Shown here piece by piece: positions 53,163 to 61,621 of a stretch of DNA of 64,000 bases (the first letter of the stretch is position 1; every line of letters begins with the position of its first letter). Origin of the DNA: Arthrobacter dokdonellae (GTDB taxonomy: Bacteria > Actinomycetota > Actinomycetes > Actinomycetales > Micrococcaceae); assembly GCF_003268655.1 (NCBI RefSeq), contig NZ_CP029642.1:4092001-4156000 (forward strand), read 5' to 3'. Both the position numbers and the translations under genes were made by a program. Below the pieces are notes generated by a model, which made no database searches, was not told the DNA's origin, and saw nothing but the letters and a program-made list of their open reading frames with translations.

Positions 53163-54193
53163 GCGGATACCTCCGCATGGGCGCGGCAGTCGACGAGGAC
53201 CTTCATGTTGCCGCCCGACTCCAAAGCCAGGAAGCCCTCCTGCACGTTGTCCAGCTGAACGACCCTCGAGATCAGACGACGAGCCGGGATGGATCCATCG
53301 GCGACCAGGCGAACGGCCTCTTCAAAGTCCTCCCGCTGGTAGAGGCGGGCCCCGAACATCTCCAGTTCACGCCAAAAGAACCGGTGCAGGTCAATCTCCT
53401 TAGGTTTCGGATGAATCGCAACCATCACCAGCCGTCCCCTGGTGGTCAGCACTTCCACCGCGGAATTGACGCCCGCGGCGGATCCGGAGACCTCGAATGC
53501 GACGTCGGCTCCCGCGCCGTCAGTCTCCTCCACGACAAGGTCCACCAGGTCCTGCTCACGCGGGTCAATGGCATTGATGCCCCATTCCTGGGCGATGGCC
53601 CGCCGCGCAGGATCGAGCTCGACGAGCACTACGCGGGCCCCCCGCTGGAGGGCTACCGATGCGATAAGTTGCCCCACCGGTCCTCCCCCAATGACCACAA
53701 CAAATTCGCCCGCGGCCAGCCTTGAGCGGCGGACGTCGTGGACGGCCACGGCGGTAGGCTCAATGAGCGCCGCTTCGTCTAAGGCGAGGTCCCCGGGAAG
53801 GGCAACGACAATTTTCGCGGGCACATTCCAGTAGTTCTGCAGGGAGCCTGCCGAGTCGATGCCAACAAAATCCAGCTTGTGGCAAATGTGCGAGTGCCCT
53901 CGCCGGCATGCTGCGCATTCGCCGCATGACAGCGTTGGCATGACGGTAACCGGCTGGCCAACCGCCCACTTGGTCACGCCCTCACCCACCGCAGCGATGA
54001 CACCAGACATCTCGTGTCCAATGATCGCGGGCATGTTGACGCGTGCGTCCATATCTCCGTGAAAGATGTGCAGATCCGTTCCGCACAATCCGGTGTAGGA
54101 CACGGCAATCTGTACTTCGCCGGCCCGTGGCGGCACCGACACGGGCTCAACTGTTCCGAATGTTCGTGATCCGTTGTAGGTGGCAGCGGTCAT
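53159..54193 (-). CDS. Zinc-dependent medium-chain dehydrogenase
   Basis: A 344-aa alcohol/polyol/threonine-dehydrogenase-type enzyme. Catalytic zinc residues are in YTGLCGTDLHIFHG and GHEMSG; the structural zinc lobe is CGECAACRRGHSHIC. The nucleotide loop is VIGGGPVGQLIA. It is the first of two coupled dehydrogenase genes downstream of the ABC ATPase gene (gap about 50 bp). It likely oxidises a hydroxyl group on the imported sugar or sugar acid; the substrate is not determinable. Confidence 0.9.
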   Translation of the reverse strand: MTAATYNGSRTFGTVEPVSVPPRAGEVQIAVSYTGLCGTDLHIFHGDMDARVNMPAIIGHEMSGVIAAVGEGVTKWAVGQPVTVMPTLSCGECAACRRGHSHICHKLDFVGIDSAGSLQNYWNVPAKIVVALPGDLALDEAALIEPTAVAVHDVRRSRLAAGEFVVVIGGGPVGQLIASVALQRGARVVLVELDPARRAIAQEWGINAIDPREQDLVDLVVEETDGAGADVAFEVSGSAAGVNSAVEVLTTRGRLVMVAIHPKPKEIDLHRFFWRELEMFGARLYQREDFEEAVRLVADGSIPARRLISRVVQLDNVQEGFLALESGGNMKVLVDCRAHAEVSA

Positions 54194-54242
54194 GGGAAAG
54201 AAGCTCCTTGCATTGGTCTGGAAGATGTGTGTGGTGCCGGCC

Positions 54243-54965
54243 CTAAAGGACTTTGCTAAGGAATCCCTGCGTTCTGGCGTTTTGGGGGGCCGAAAAAATC
54301 TGCTCCGGCGTTCCTTCCTCGACGATCAATCCCTCGTCCATGAAAAGCACCCTGTCGGCAACTTCCCTGGCAAACCCCATTTCGTGGGTGACAACGACCA
54401 TGGTCATGCCCTCATTGGCCAGGTCCTTCATGACAGCCAGCACTTCGCCAACAATTTCCGGGTCGAGTGCAGATGTTGGCTCGTCAAAGAGCATGATCTT
54501 GGGGTTCATGGCCAGAGCCCGGGCAATGGCAACCCGCTGCATTTGGCCACCCGAAAGGTTCCCGGGGAAGGCGTTCATCTTCTTTTCAAGACCCACCTTT
54601 GCCAACAGCGTCTCCGCTTTGGCGCGTGCCTCGGCCTTGCTTGTCTTGGCTACTTTGAGCGGGGCCAACATGACGTTGTCGATGACGCTGAGGTGGGGGA
54701 AGAGGTTGAAATGCTGAAAGACCATTCCGGCCTCCTGCCGGATCAGGTTAATGTCAGACTTTGAATCATCAAGCCGGTGCTTGTTGATGACGATGCTGCC
54801 GGAGGTAATCGTTTCCAGCCCGTTCATGCACCTAAGAAAGGTGCTCTTTCCCGAGCCTGAGGGGCCAATGACGCAGACCACCTCCCGTTCGCTAATATGG
54901 CAATCAATTCCCTTGAGCACATGGATAGGCCCATACTTTTTGTTTAGGTTCTCAACAAAAATCAC
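54243..54965 (-). CDS. Polar-amino-acid-type ABC transporter ATPase
   Basis: A 240-aa ATPase of the GlnQ/HisP group: Walker [10 protein letters not shown] near residue 39, signature NLSGGQMQR, Walker [15 protein letters not shown] and the switch His in [12 protein letters not shown]. The start is GTG at 54965, since the domain ([12 protein letters not shown]) starts there and the gap to the permease stop is 14 bp. It energises the importer encoded by the next three genes. Confidence 0.94.
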   Translation of the reverse strand: MIFVENLNKKYGPIHVLKGIDCHISEREVVCVIGPSGSGKSTFLRCMNGLETITSGSIVINKHRLDDSKSDINLIRQEAGMVFQHFNLFPHLSVIDNVMLAPLKVAKTSKAEARAKAETLLAKVGLEKKMNAFPGNLSGGQMQRVAIARALAMNPKIMLFDEPTSALDPEIVGEVLAVMKDLANEGMTMVVVTHEMGFAREVADRVLFMDEGLIVEEGTPEQIFSAPQNARTQGFLSKVL

Positions 54966-54979
54966 TGATTCATTCCGTT

Positions 54980-55669
54980 CTAAACGCCTGCGGTCTCTGG
55001 AAGTTTGAGTGGTTCCACGTGAATACCGGTCCGTTTTTCGTAAAGGCGCCCCAACAAGGAGATTCCGTAGCAAATAACGAAGTACATTACAGCAACCACA
55101 AGGAAGGTCTTGATCGGGTCACCTGTCAGGTTGGTGACGATATTTCCGGCATGAGTGAGTTCAATCAGCCCGGTAACGGTCACCAGGGAAGAATCCTTGA
55201 CAAGCCCGATGATGAAGCCGACGCCGGGTGGGACCATGATTTTCGTGGCTTGAGGGAGAATCACGTACCTCAGCTTCAGCCAGTAATTGAGGCCCAGCGC
55301 TTCTGCTGCCTCACTCTGCCCTTTGGGGACGGATTCGATGCTGCCGCGCACAATTTCAGCCACGTAGGCTGCCGCAAAGCAGGTCAGCGCTATAACGGCG
55401 GAGACAAACTTGTCCAACTCCAGGCCGGGAAACAGCAGGGGAACTCCGAAGAAGATGAAGAATATAATGACCAGGATGGGAATGCCGCGAACACAGGTGA
55501 CGTAAATGGTGCTGATCCAGCGTGCGATCTTGCTTGGCGAGGTCCTGGCCACGCCAAGGATTACTCCGAAAATGATTCCCAGCACTCCGGAGACGGCGCA
55601 CAGCTGAATGGTCAGCCAGGCCCCCTTGAGCAGGGGAATGACGTCTTGCCAGTCAAAGGCCCTAAACAT
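54980..55669 (-). CDS. Polar-amino-acid-type ABC transporter permease 1
   Basis: A 229-aa HisM/GlnP-type permease. The N-terminus ([27 protein letters not shown]), [12 protein letters not shown] and the ATPase-contact loop [24 protein letters not shown] identify the family. It overlaps permease 2 by 8 bp. Confidence 0.94.
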   Translation of the reverse strand: MFRAFDWQDVIPLLKGAWLTIQLCAVSGVLGIIFGVILGVARTSPSKIARWISTIYVTCVRGIPILVIIFFIFFGVPLLFPGLELDKFVSAVIALTCFAAAYVAEIVRGSIESVPKGQSEAAEALGLNYWLKLRYVILPQATKIMVPPGVGFIIGLVKDSSLVTVTGLIELTHAGNIVTNLTGDPIKTFLVVAVMYFVICYGISLLGRLYEKRTGIHVEPLKLPETAGV

Positions 55670-56333
55670 GGGTGCCCACCGCCCATCGGAAGAGCGTTGT
55701 TTCAGCGCGCTTGGAGGCGACGGACATCAGGGCGGATACGCCGAGGTAAAGTAGGCCGCCCACAGTGAGCACCTCAATGGTCCGGTAGGTTGTGTTGCTG
55801 ACAGTCATGATCGCGTTCGTCAATTCAGGGAGCGAGATGATGGATCCAATCGATGAAGCCAGGAACAGCAGAATCAACTGGTTGGTCAATGCGGGAAACA
55901 CGTTCCGCGTGGCCGGGGTCAAAATGATGTAGCGGACGATCTGTACGGGTTTCATGCCAAGAGCCTTTCCAGCTTCACGCAGTCCCTTGGGAACCGATTC
56001 GAAGCCGGCACGGTAAATCTCGGCCGTATATGCCGCGTTGTTTAGCGTCAAGCCGATGAGGGCCGCCCAGATGGGGTTGAGGTTAATGCCCATCGAAGGC
56101 AGCGCGAAGTAAATCAGGTAAAGCTGTACCAGCAGGGGCGTGTTGCGGATCGCCTCGATGTAGCAGGTGCAGAGTATGCTGACGAGTTTTACCGGGCCGG
56201 ATTTCCCAAGGTACAGCAATACGCCCAGTGCACTCCCGGCAGCCATGGCAATGAGCGTGATGTACAGAGCGGTCCAGAGCCCTTGGAGAAGTAGTGAACT
56301 GTACGGGAGAAGGTCTCCATAATATAGAGCCAT
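55662..56333 (-). CDS. Polar-amino-acid-type ABC transporter permease 2
   Basis: A 223-aa HisQ/GlnP-type permease with LLQGLWTALYITLIAMAAGSALG, IEAIRNTPLLVQLYLIYFALP and the contact loop YRAGFESVPKGLREAGKALGM. The ATG at 56333 has AGGA upstream; a TTG two codons earlier is less likely. A strong hairpin separates it from the binding-protein gene. Confidence 0.94.
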   Translation of the reverse strand: MALYYGDLLPYSSLLLQGLWTALYITLIAMAAGSALGVLLYLGKSGPVKLVSILCTCYIEAIRNTPLLVQLYLIYFALPSMGINLNPIWAALIGLTLNNAAYTAEIYRAGFESVPKGLREAGKALGMKPVQIVRYIILTPATRNVFPALTNQLILLFLASSIGSIISLPELTNAIMTVSNTTYRTIEVLTVGGLLYLGVSALMSVASKRAETTLFRWAVGTHV

Positions 56334-56362
56334 GCGCAAAGGGTCCTATCCTGTGAATGGCA

Positions 56363-56397
56363 GCAGGGGTGAAGCCCCTCAGGGCGTTCACCCCTGC
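56363..56397 (-). other. Strong hairpin between binding-protein and permease genes
   Basis: A perfect 11-bp stem (56363-56373 with 56387-56397) around a 13-nt loop. No T-run follows on the minus strand. It probably stabilises the upstream binding-protein message and reduces read-through into the permease genes. Confidence 0.65.
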
Positions 56398-56420
56398 CGC
56401 CATGCACTTGCCGAAAGTTG

Positions 56421-57260
56421 TTAGTAGGCCAGGAAGGCGGGAAGCTTCAGCCCAAACCATTTCTGCAGGGAAGCCTCGTTCTGTCCGGACACTGTGTAGT
56501 TCCGGATGAAGTTGTTGAGGTAGTTGAGCCACGTCTGGTCGCCCTGCTTGACGCCAATCGAGAAGAGTGCAGGCTTGATCGGGGCGCCCTCGAGAACCTT
56601 AAACAAGGTGGGATCATCCTTGACGAGACCGCCAACGATGGCGTTGTTTTCAATGAGGGCGTCAACCTTGCCGCTCTTGAGCGCCTGGATGGAATCAGCC
56701 GTGGTGTTGAAACCCGTTATTTGCGCCTTGGGAAAGCTAGCCTTCAGGATCTGCTCGCCGACGCTGCCCCTAGAGGTTGCCACCGACTTGCCGTCGAGGT
56801 CCGCGTAGCTGTGGATTGGACTGTTGGCCGGCACCATGAAGACCGTGGAACTTGCCGCATAGGGCTCAGACATGTCCACGACTTGAGCGCGCACATCCGA
56901 TGCAGTGAATGTAGCAATCACGGCGTCCGCCTTGTCAGTCTGAAGCAAGGGAATGCGGCTCTCATTCGTGGCGGCAACAAACTCAACCTTCGCACCGAGG
57001 GAGGCACCGAGGGCATTGGCGACGTCAATGTCGAAGCCTTCATGGTCCCCGGACGCATTCATCACTCCATAACCTGGCGAGTCGGAGCTGACGGCAATCT
57101 TGATCGTCTTGGACTTGAGAATCTTCGTCAGGTGGCTGTCAGCGACCGACGAGGCAGCGGAACCGGTGCCATTCGACGCACCGCTGGATGTGCAGCCGGA
57201 CAAAGCGAGGGCCAACGCAACGGCCGGAACAAGTAACAACTTCGGTGTTGCTCTGAACAT
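56421..57260 (-). CDS. Family-3 solute-binding lipoprotein of the polar-amino-acid-type importer
   Basis: A 279-aa binding protein with lipobox LALSGCTSSG near residue 20. Ligand-domain blocks: TIKIAVSSDSPGYGVMNASGDHEGFDIDVANALG, ADAVIATFTASDVRAQVVDMS and GKSVATSRGSVGEQIL. The ATG at 57260 has a GGAGAT ribosome site. Family-3 proteins usually bind amino acids, but some bind small organic acids; the sugar-acid neighbours make a sugar acid or amino sugar acid possible. It heads the importer operon, behind a double-operator promoter. Confidence 0.93.
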   Translation of the reverse strand: MFRATPKLLLVPAVALALALSGCTSSGASNGTGSAASSVADSHLTKILKSKTIKIAVSSDSPGYGVMNASGDHEGFDIDVANALGASLGAKVEFVAATNESRIPLLQTDKADAVIATFTASDVRAQVVDMSEPYAASSTVFMVPANSPIHSYADLDGKSVATSRGSVGEQILKASFPKAQITGFNTTADSIQALKSGKVDALIENNAIVGGLVKDDPTLFKVLEGAPIKPALFSIGVKQGDQTWLNYLNNFIRNYTVSGQNEASLQKWFGLKLPAFLAY

Positions 57261-57355
57261 GGGTAATCTCCTGATTATCAATTGCTGCAATAAAGAAAAT
57301 GAGTTGGGATCCAATCCCAACGATCCCCATCCGCTCACGTCACAAGGGCTAAGAA

Positions 57356-57402
57356 TCATATAGGAACTACTAGCATCATATAGGACCTGTGATCTGCGTC
57401 AA
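57356..57402 (-). promoter_or_regulatory. Promoter with two TCMTATAKGA operators upstream of the importer operon
   Basis: On the minus strand TTGACG (57402-57397), a 16-bp spacer and TATGAT (57380-57375) form a promoter. TCATATAGGA occurs at 57376-57385, covering the -10, and again at 57356-57365, exactly 20 bp (two helical turns) downstream. Each 10-mer is itself 8/10 palindromic. The same promoter architecture occurs at 63005-63051, pointing to common control by the GntR-type regulator of the cluster. Confidence 0.72.
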
Positions 57403-57407
57403 GTTTC

Positions 57408-57417
57408 ACTCTAAATG
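57408..57417. repeat. Target-site duplication of the IS4-family element, left copy
   Basis: ACTCTAAATG directly precedes the left end of the element and is repeated exactly at 58824-58833, after the right end. A 10-bp duplication is usual for IS4-family elements and shows the insertion is intact and fairly recent. Confidence 0.9.
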
Positions 57418-58823
57418 CAATGCCGTTTACTTAGCTTTCGGCACTTTTTTGACAGGCCATTTGGACATTTTGCGTTTGACTGCGCGTGGGACGGTGCGGT
57501 CCCGCCGGGGCGGCAGGAATTCGTGGAGAATTTCCCGGCAGAAAACGACGAAGGCTTCAGCGAGTTTGTGAGGGGGAAAAGGCCGGACGCCCGGCGAGGG
57601 ATCGCCGTGCTGCCCGGATCGTGCGTGTGAAGGAGAACTTCAGAGGGTCTTCGTCAAATTCTGCGGCGACTTCGCCGATGAGGGACCGGATGGCGTAGTG
57701 CGTGCAGAGGTGGCCGTAGATTTCCTGCAGCACCCCGTCGGGTGTCTTGGACCGCAGCACCACACCGGGGCCGCGTTGGTGGGTTTTGAGCTCGCCGAAA
57801 CTGGACTCGATTTCCCAGCGTTTGGCGTACAAGTCCGCCAGGTCCCCAGCGGGGGCGGTGGCCGGGTCCAGGATGGAGGTGATCAGCTGGAATCCGCTGA
57901 CCTCCTCCGTGCCGTCCTCCTTCGCGGTGGTGACCTCGTACTCGATGACCCGGACCGGGATCCCGTTCGTGTCCTTGCCCCGGTCCTTGGCTGAGGGATA
58001 CACGGCCGAACGATAGGAGCCGTCCCGGTAGTCTTCGTACTCCGGCAACACGCAGTTGGCCTTCATGCGCCACAACAGTGCCGCACCCGTGTCGAGGCTG
58101 TCCTTCCACGCCGTATAGGAGAAGAAGCCCCGGTCGGAGGTCAGCAGCATGTCCTTGGCCACATCCGCGATCAGTGCCGGGTACATGTCGTGTTCGGATG
58201 TGTTGTAGCTGGCGACCACCGCGGAGAAGGAGGCGTGGGTGCCGCACTCCACCAGGCCCAGCACCCTTGCCTGCGGGAAGGCGGACTTGAAGTCCGTCTT
58301 CGTCCCGGGCCGCCCATAGGCTTTCTCGTTCGCGGGGGTGTCGGCCAGGTCCAGGGTGGTCCCGTCCACGGACACCAGCCGCCAGCCCTTGTAGAACCCG
58401 GCCCCTCCCGGGGCCGCGAACGGCTGGGCGACCTCGGCGAACAGCTCCACCATCACCGCGGACCCGAGCCGGGTGCGGGCCTTGTAGATCGCCGCCTTCG
58501 TTGGCATCGTCCATTCACGGAACCGGCCGCTCAGCCATTCCATCCCGGCCAGCAGCGACCGCATGACCTCCTCATAGGGGCTGTCGGCGAACAGGGCCAG
58601 GGACATGACGTAATAGACCATCAGCCGTGAGGGCAGCAACCGGGTCCGCCGCTCCAAGGCCCCCGTGTGCTCGATCACGGCATCCACGACGTCAGCCGGG
58701 AAGACCCGCGTCAGCACGCCAATAGAAACGTGGTCAGTCAACCGTTCGGGACCCTCCGGGGTCACCCATCCACTACGCGCCATGCCGAAAGATTAACACA
58801 CACGTGCTAAGTAAACGGCATTG
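57418..58823. mobile_element. Complete IS4-family insertion sequence, 1406 bp
   Basis: The element is bounded by perfect 18-bp terminal inverted repeats (57418-57435 and 58806-58823, beginning CAATGCCGTTTACTTAGC) and flanked by a 10-bp target duplication. It carries one transposase gene with an intact DDE set. The left end lies 15 bp upstream of the -35 of the importer-operon promoter, so it has separated this promoter from its native upstream DNA. Confidence 0.94.
57557..58783 (-). CDS. IS4-family transposase
   Basis: A 408-aa DDE transposase spanning most of the element. The N-terminal part (ERLTDHVSIGVLTRVFPADVVDAVIEH) matches the IS4 N-terminal domain. Catalytic residues appear as Asp in SVDGTTLDLADT, Asp in LLTSDRGFFSYT and Glu in the Y(2)R(3)E(6)K signature YAKRWEIESSFGELK, which defines the IS4 family. 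It reads toward the importer operon and appears fully intact. Confidence 0.95.
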   Translation of the reverse strand: MARSGWVTPEGPERLTDHVSIGVLTRVFPADVVDAVIEHTGALERRTRLLPSRLMVYYVMSLALFADSPYEEVMRSLLAGMEWLSGRFREWTMPTKAAIYKARTRLGSAVMVELFAEVAQPFAAPGGAGFYKGWRLVSVDGTTLDLADTPANEKAYGRPGTKTDFKSAFPQARVLGLVECGTHASFSAVVASYNTSEHDMYPALIADVAKDMLLTSDRGFFSYTAWKDSLDTGAALLWRMKANCVLPEYEDYRDGSYRSAVYPSAKDRGKDTNGIPVRVIEYEVTTAKEDGTEEVSGFQLITSILDPATAPAGDLADLYAKRWEIESSFGELKTHQRGPGVVLRSKTPDGVLQEIYGHLCTHYAIRSLIGEVAAEFDEDPLKFSFTRTIRAARRSLAGRPAFSPSQTR

Positions 58824-58833
58824 ACTCTAAATG
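58824..58833. repeat. Target-site duplication of the IS4-family element, right copy
   Basis: ACTCTAAATG, identical to 57408-57417, follows the right terminal repeat directly. Confidence 0.9.
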
Positions 58834-58862
58834 TCACTTGCCGGGTTATTGTCGCAAGACTG

Positions 58863-58898
58863 AAGGATGACGGCGGTTCGCCGTCCACCGTCATCCTT
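58863..58898 (-). terminator. Hairpin downstream of the sugar-acid dehydratase operon
   Basis: Perfect 11-bp arms (58863-58873 with 58888-58898) form a stem about 40 bp beyond the stop of the FAH-type dehydratase gene. There is no T-run, so termination efficiency is uncertain, but its position fits the end of the fuconate-dehydratase operon. Confidence 0.55.
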
Positions 58899-58937
58899 GT
58901 CGATCCCAGTTGGCGCTGACCGCGCCGCTCCGGGGGG

Positions 58938-60140
58938 CTACGGCTGGCTGGGTGCGACTCCGTGAACGCGGTCATGGTCCTGCAAATAGCGGAAAAGTTG
59001 TCGCAGTCCATACGACCATGCTGGCAGCTCTTCGGCTGCACCCACGCGATTAACTAGCGTACCAAGGTGGCAGCTGCGGATGGTTACAACGTCGCCAATG
59101 TGGTGTGTGAACCCCTGTCCTGGTTCGTCCCGGTCCTGCGTCGGGGCGAAAAGGGTTCCGGTGAACAGCGCGAATCCGTCCGGGTACTGGTGATGCAAAC
59201 CGTACGTTGCCTCAACGAGTTCTTCAAACGGCCGGCTGATCCTTGACACTGAACTGTGCCCCTCAAGCAGATAGCCGTCCGGGCCCTCCACTCGCAAAAG
59301 AATTTCCTCCTGACGCAAAGTTTCCAGGGTGAAGTAGTCATCGAACAAGCGGATGAACGGACCTAGGGCGCTAGACGCATTGTTGTCCTTCGCCTTTCCG
59401 AGCAGGAGGGCGCTCCGCCCCTCCACATCTCGCAGGTTGACATCATTTCCCAGCGTTGCACCCACCACGGCGCCCCCGGAGGTGGCCACGAGCACCAGCT
59501 CGGGTTCCGAATTGTTCCACACCGAAAACGAGGGGATGCCGATCCCTGAACCGACGCCGACTGAGGAAAGAACCGGGGCCTTGGTGAACACCTCCGGGTC
59601 TGGACCGATGCCCACTTCCAGGTACTGCGACCAGAGCCCTTCGGCGATCAGCACTTTCTTGGCCTCTGCAGCCTCGGGAGAGCCTGGCCGTATGGCAGAG
59701 ATACTGCTGCCGAGAGCCTGTCCCACCAACTCGCGAATCTCCATGGCCCGGCTTGCGTCTCCGCCACAGCGCTCTTCGATGACGCGCTCGATCATGCTGT
59801 CGACAAACGTAACACCACATGCTTTGATGACTTGCAGGTCTACCGGCGCCAGAAAATGGGAACGGGCCATGTCCTGGGCCAATGATGCCTCCACGATCTC
59901 AGACGTTTTCCACCGCGGCGCGTCCATGCCGGAACGCACGTAGGCAGTCAGATCCGGATGATCCAGCAGCTCAGACACTGTGACAGCCAGGTGTTGAAGG
60001 TCAAAGACTCCTTCTTCCTGTACGGCAACCACCCGCGGACCGGCAGTTTCCACGTCCCAGACACGTCCGATGAGTAATGCCTGGGCTGCATCATCGGGCA
60101 GCACTGACCCTCCTTCGGCATTCATTTGCGCGATCATCAC
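58938..60140 (-). CDS. FAH-superfamily protein, probable 2-keto-3-deoxy-pentonate dehydratase
   Basis: A 400-aa protein of the large FAH-fold group related to 2-keto-3-deoxy-D-arabinonate dehydratase. Blocks seen: ACGVTFVDSMIERVIEERCGGD, GVGSGIGIPSFSVWNNSEPELVL and LGNDVNLRDVEGRSALLLGKAKDNNASS. Such enzymes turn a keto-deoxy pentonate into alpha-ketoglutarate semialdehyde. The next gene upstream encodes the dehydrogenase for exactly that aldehyde, and the two genes overlap by 4 bp (GTGA), which supports the call. An ATG one codon later could also be the start. Confidence 0.85.
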   Translation of the reverse strand: MMIAQMNAEGGSVLPDDAAQALLIGRVWDVETAGPRVVAVQEEGVFDLQHLAVTVSELLDHPDLTAYVRSGMDAPRWKTSEIVEASLAQDMARSHFLAPVDLQVIKACGVTFVDSMIERVIEERCGGDASRAMEIRELVGQALGSSISAIRPGSPEAAEAKKVLIAEGLWSQYLEVGIGPDPEVFTKAPVLSSVGVGSGIGIPSFSVWNNSEPELVLVATSGGAVVGATLGNDVNLRDVEGRSALLLGKAKDNNASSALGPFIRLFDDYFTLETLRQEEILLRVEGPDGYLLEGHSSVSRISRPFEELVEATYGLHHQYPDGFALFTGTLFAPTQDRDEPGQGFTHHIGDVVTIRSCHLGTLVNRVGAAEELPAWSYGLRQLFRYLQDHDRVHGVAPSQP

Positions 60141-61621
60141 AGGCCCCCACCCGTTGCGGCTCGAACACTAACCTTTGGCATTCGCCATACCCCGTCCACC
60201 CGTTGCGGAACGTTCCATGGATTGGAGTCTTGTAGCGGTTCGGGCAGCCGCTCCGCCGGAAAGGACTGGTATGCCACTGGTCGGAGGAAACGGCCGATTG
60301 CAGCCGTTCCCACGGACGTGGTGGCCGACGTCGTCGCGGGGTACGGGCCGCCATGGTGCTGGGCATAACTGACGGTGACTCCCGTTGGCCATCCGTTCCA
60401 AAGCACCCGGCCGCTGATGTCCGTCAGCCTGGCGGACAGCTCGGCGACGTCGTCGCCCGGCTCAGCCTGGAGGGTGGTGGTCAGCTGCCCCTCAAGAAGC
60501 TGCGCCATTTCCGGCAGCTCCGATTCGTCGTTGTACTCCACCACCATGCTGGCGGGGCCGAACATTTCCTGGCGCAGGATGGAGGGGTCGTTGCGCACGG
60601 CCCCGGCAGTTGTTTGGAGCACCGTCGGCATCGGTGCCTCGGCAAAGTCGCCTGCGACCAGGACCTCCACCCCTCCCGTGTTGCCCAAATCCGACACAGA
60701 CTCCCGGTAGCCGTCATGGAGCCGCGGGCTTAGCATCGGAGCAGGTGCAAAGTCTGCGAGCGCATTCCTGAGCACCTCTCGGACAGTATCCAACTGGCCC
60801 CCCGGAATAAATAGAAGTCCGGGTTTGGTGCAGAACTGGCCCATGCCCATGGTGAACGACGACGCGTATCCTAGGAGGATTTCGTCCCGCCGGGCATTCC
60901 AAGCCTGCGGGGTGACGAAAACAGCATTGATGCCGCCCAGTTCACCAAAGAAGGGAATGGGCTCGGCCCTAGCGGCGGCTCGGTTGAATAGTGTCCGACC
61001 GCCTGCCGTCGAGCCTGTAAATCCGATGGCCCTGACCAGAGAGTGGTCCACCAGGGCCTCCGCTGCCGGCCGGCCCGTGACGAGTGAGAACAGGCCCGAC
61101 GGCGCCCCGGCGTGGTCCAGTGCGGCAGTAACAATCCCAGCCACACGCACAGCGAGATTCGGGTGTCCGTCATGGGCCTTGTGCACCACGGCGCAGCCGG
61201 CCGCAAGGGCCGAGGCGCTGTCACCACCCATGACGCTGAACGCGAATGGAAAGTTGGAGGCCCCAAAGACCGCGACGACGCCAATCGGTATGTTCAGCCG
61301 GCGCAGGTCCGGCCGGGCGCCCATGCCCCAGTCTGGTTCCTCGTGGTCAATGGTGGCGTCGAAGTGCCCGCCTCCGGTGACCTCCGCAGCCATGAGCCGC
61401 AGCTGGAAGACGGTGCGCTTCAACTCGCCGCGAAGCCGCGGCTCACCAAGGTGGGTCTCTTGATCGGCGATTTCCACCAATGCATCAGCATTGCCTTCTA
61501 GCCCAACAGCCACAGCTTCCAGCCATGACGCCCTGGTTTCGGGCTGTGCATTACGGCCCTTTTCGAAGGCTGCGTGGGCCGCCTCGACAACCGTGTTGAG
61601 CTTGTCAATTGTGGTTGTCAT
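60137..61621 (-). CDS. Aldehyde dehydrogenase, probable alpha-ketoglutarate semialdehyde dehydrogenase
   Basis: A 494-aa NAD(P)-dependent aldehyde dehydrogenase. The catalytic Cys is in GMGQFCTKPG near residue 262 and the general-base Glu in FFGELGGINAVF near residue 224; the cofactor region reads VFGASNFPFAFS and IGFTGSTAGGRTLF. The overall pattern (short N-terminus, QFCTKPG) fits 2,5-dioxovalerate dehydrogenases, which make alpha-ketoglutarate in pentonate pathways. The ATG at 61621 overlaps the dehydratase stop (ATGA); longer upstream frame is rejected. Confidence 0.9.
   Translation of the reverse strand: MTTTIDKLNTVVEAAHAAFEKGRNAQPETRASWLEAVAVGLEGNADALVEIADQETHLGEPRLRGELKRTVFQLRLMAAEVTGGGHFDATIDHEEPDWGMGARPDLRRLNIPIGVVAVFGASNFPFAFSVMGGDSASALAAGCAVVHKAHDGHPNLAVRVAGIVTAALDHAGAPSGLFSLVTGRPAAEALVDHSLVRAIGFTGSTAGGRTLFNRAAARAEPIPFFGELGGINAVFVTPQAWNARRDEILLGYASSFTMGMGQFCTKPGLLFIPGGQLDTVREVLRNALADFAPAPMLSPRLHDGYRESVSDLGNTGGVEVLVAGDFAEAPMPTVLQTTAGAVRNDPSILRQEMFGPASMVVEYNDESELPEMAQLLEGQLTTTLQAEPGDDVAELSARLTDISGRVLWNGWPTGVTVSYAQHHGGPYPATTSATTSVGTAAIGRFLRPVAYQSFPAERLPEPLQDSNPWNVPQRVDGVWRMPKVSVRAATGGGL

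Noticed and set aside
57303..57321. Small palindrome GTTGGGA-TCCAA-TCCCAAC in the leader of the family-3 binding-protein gene
   Set aside because: A 7-bp stem in a leader is weak evidence for a regulator or riboswitch; no conserved aptamer features were seen.
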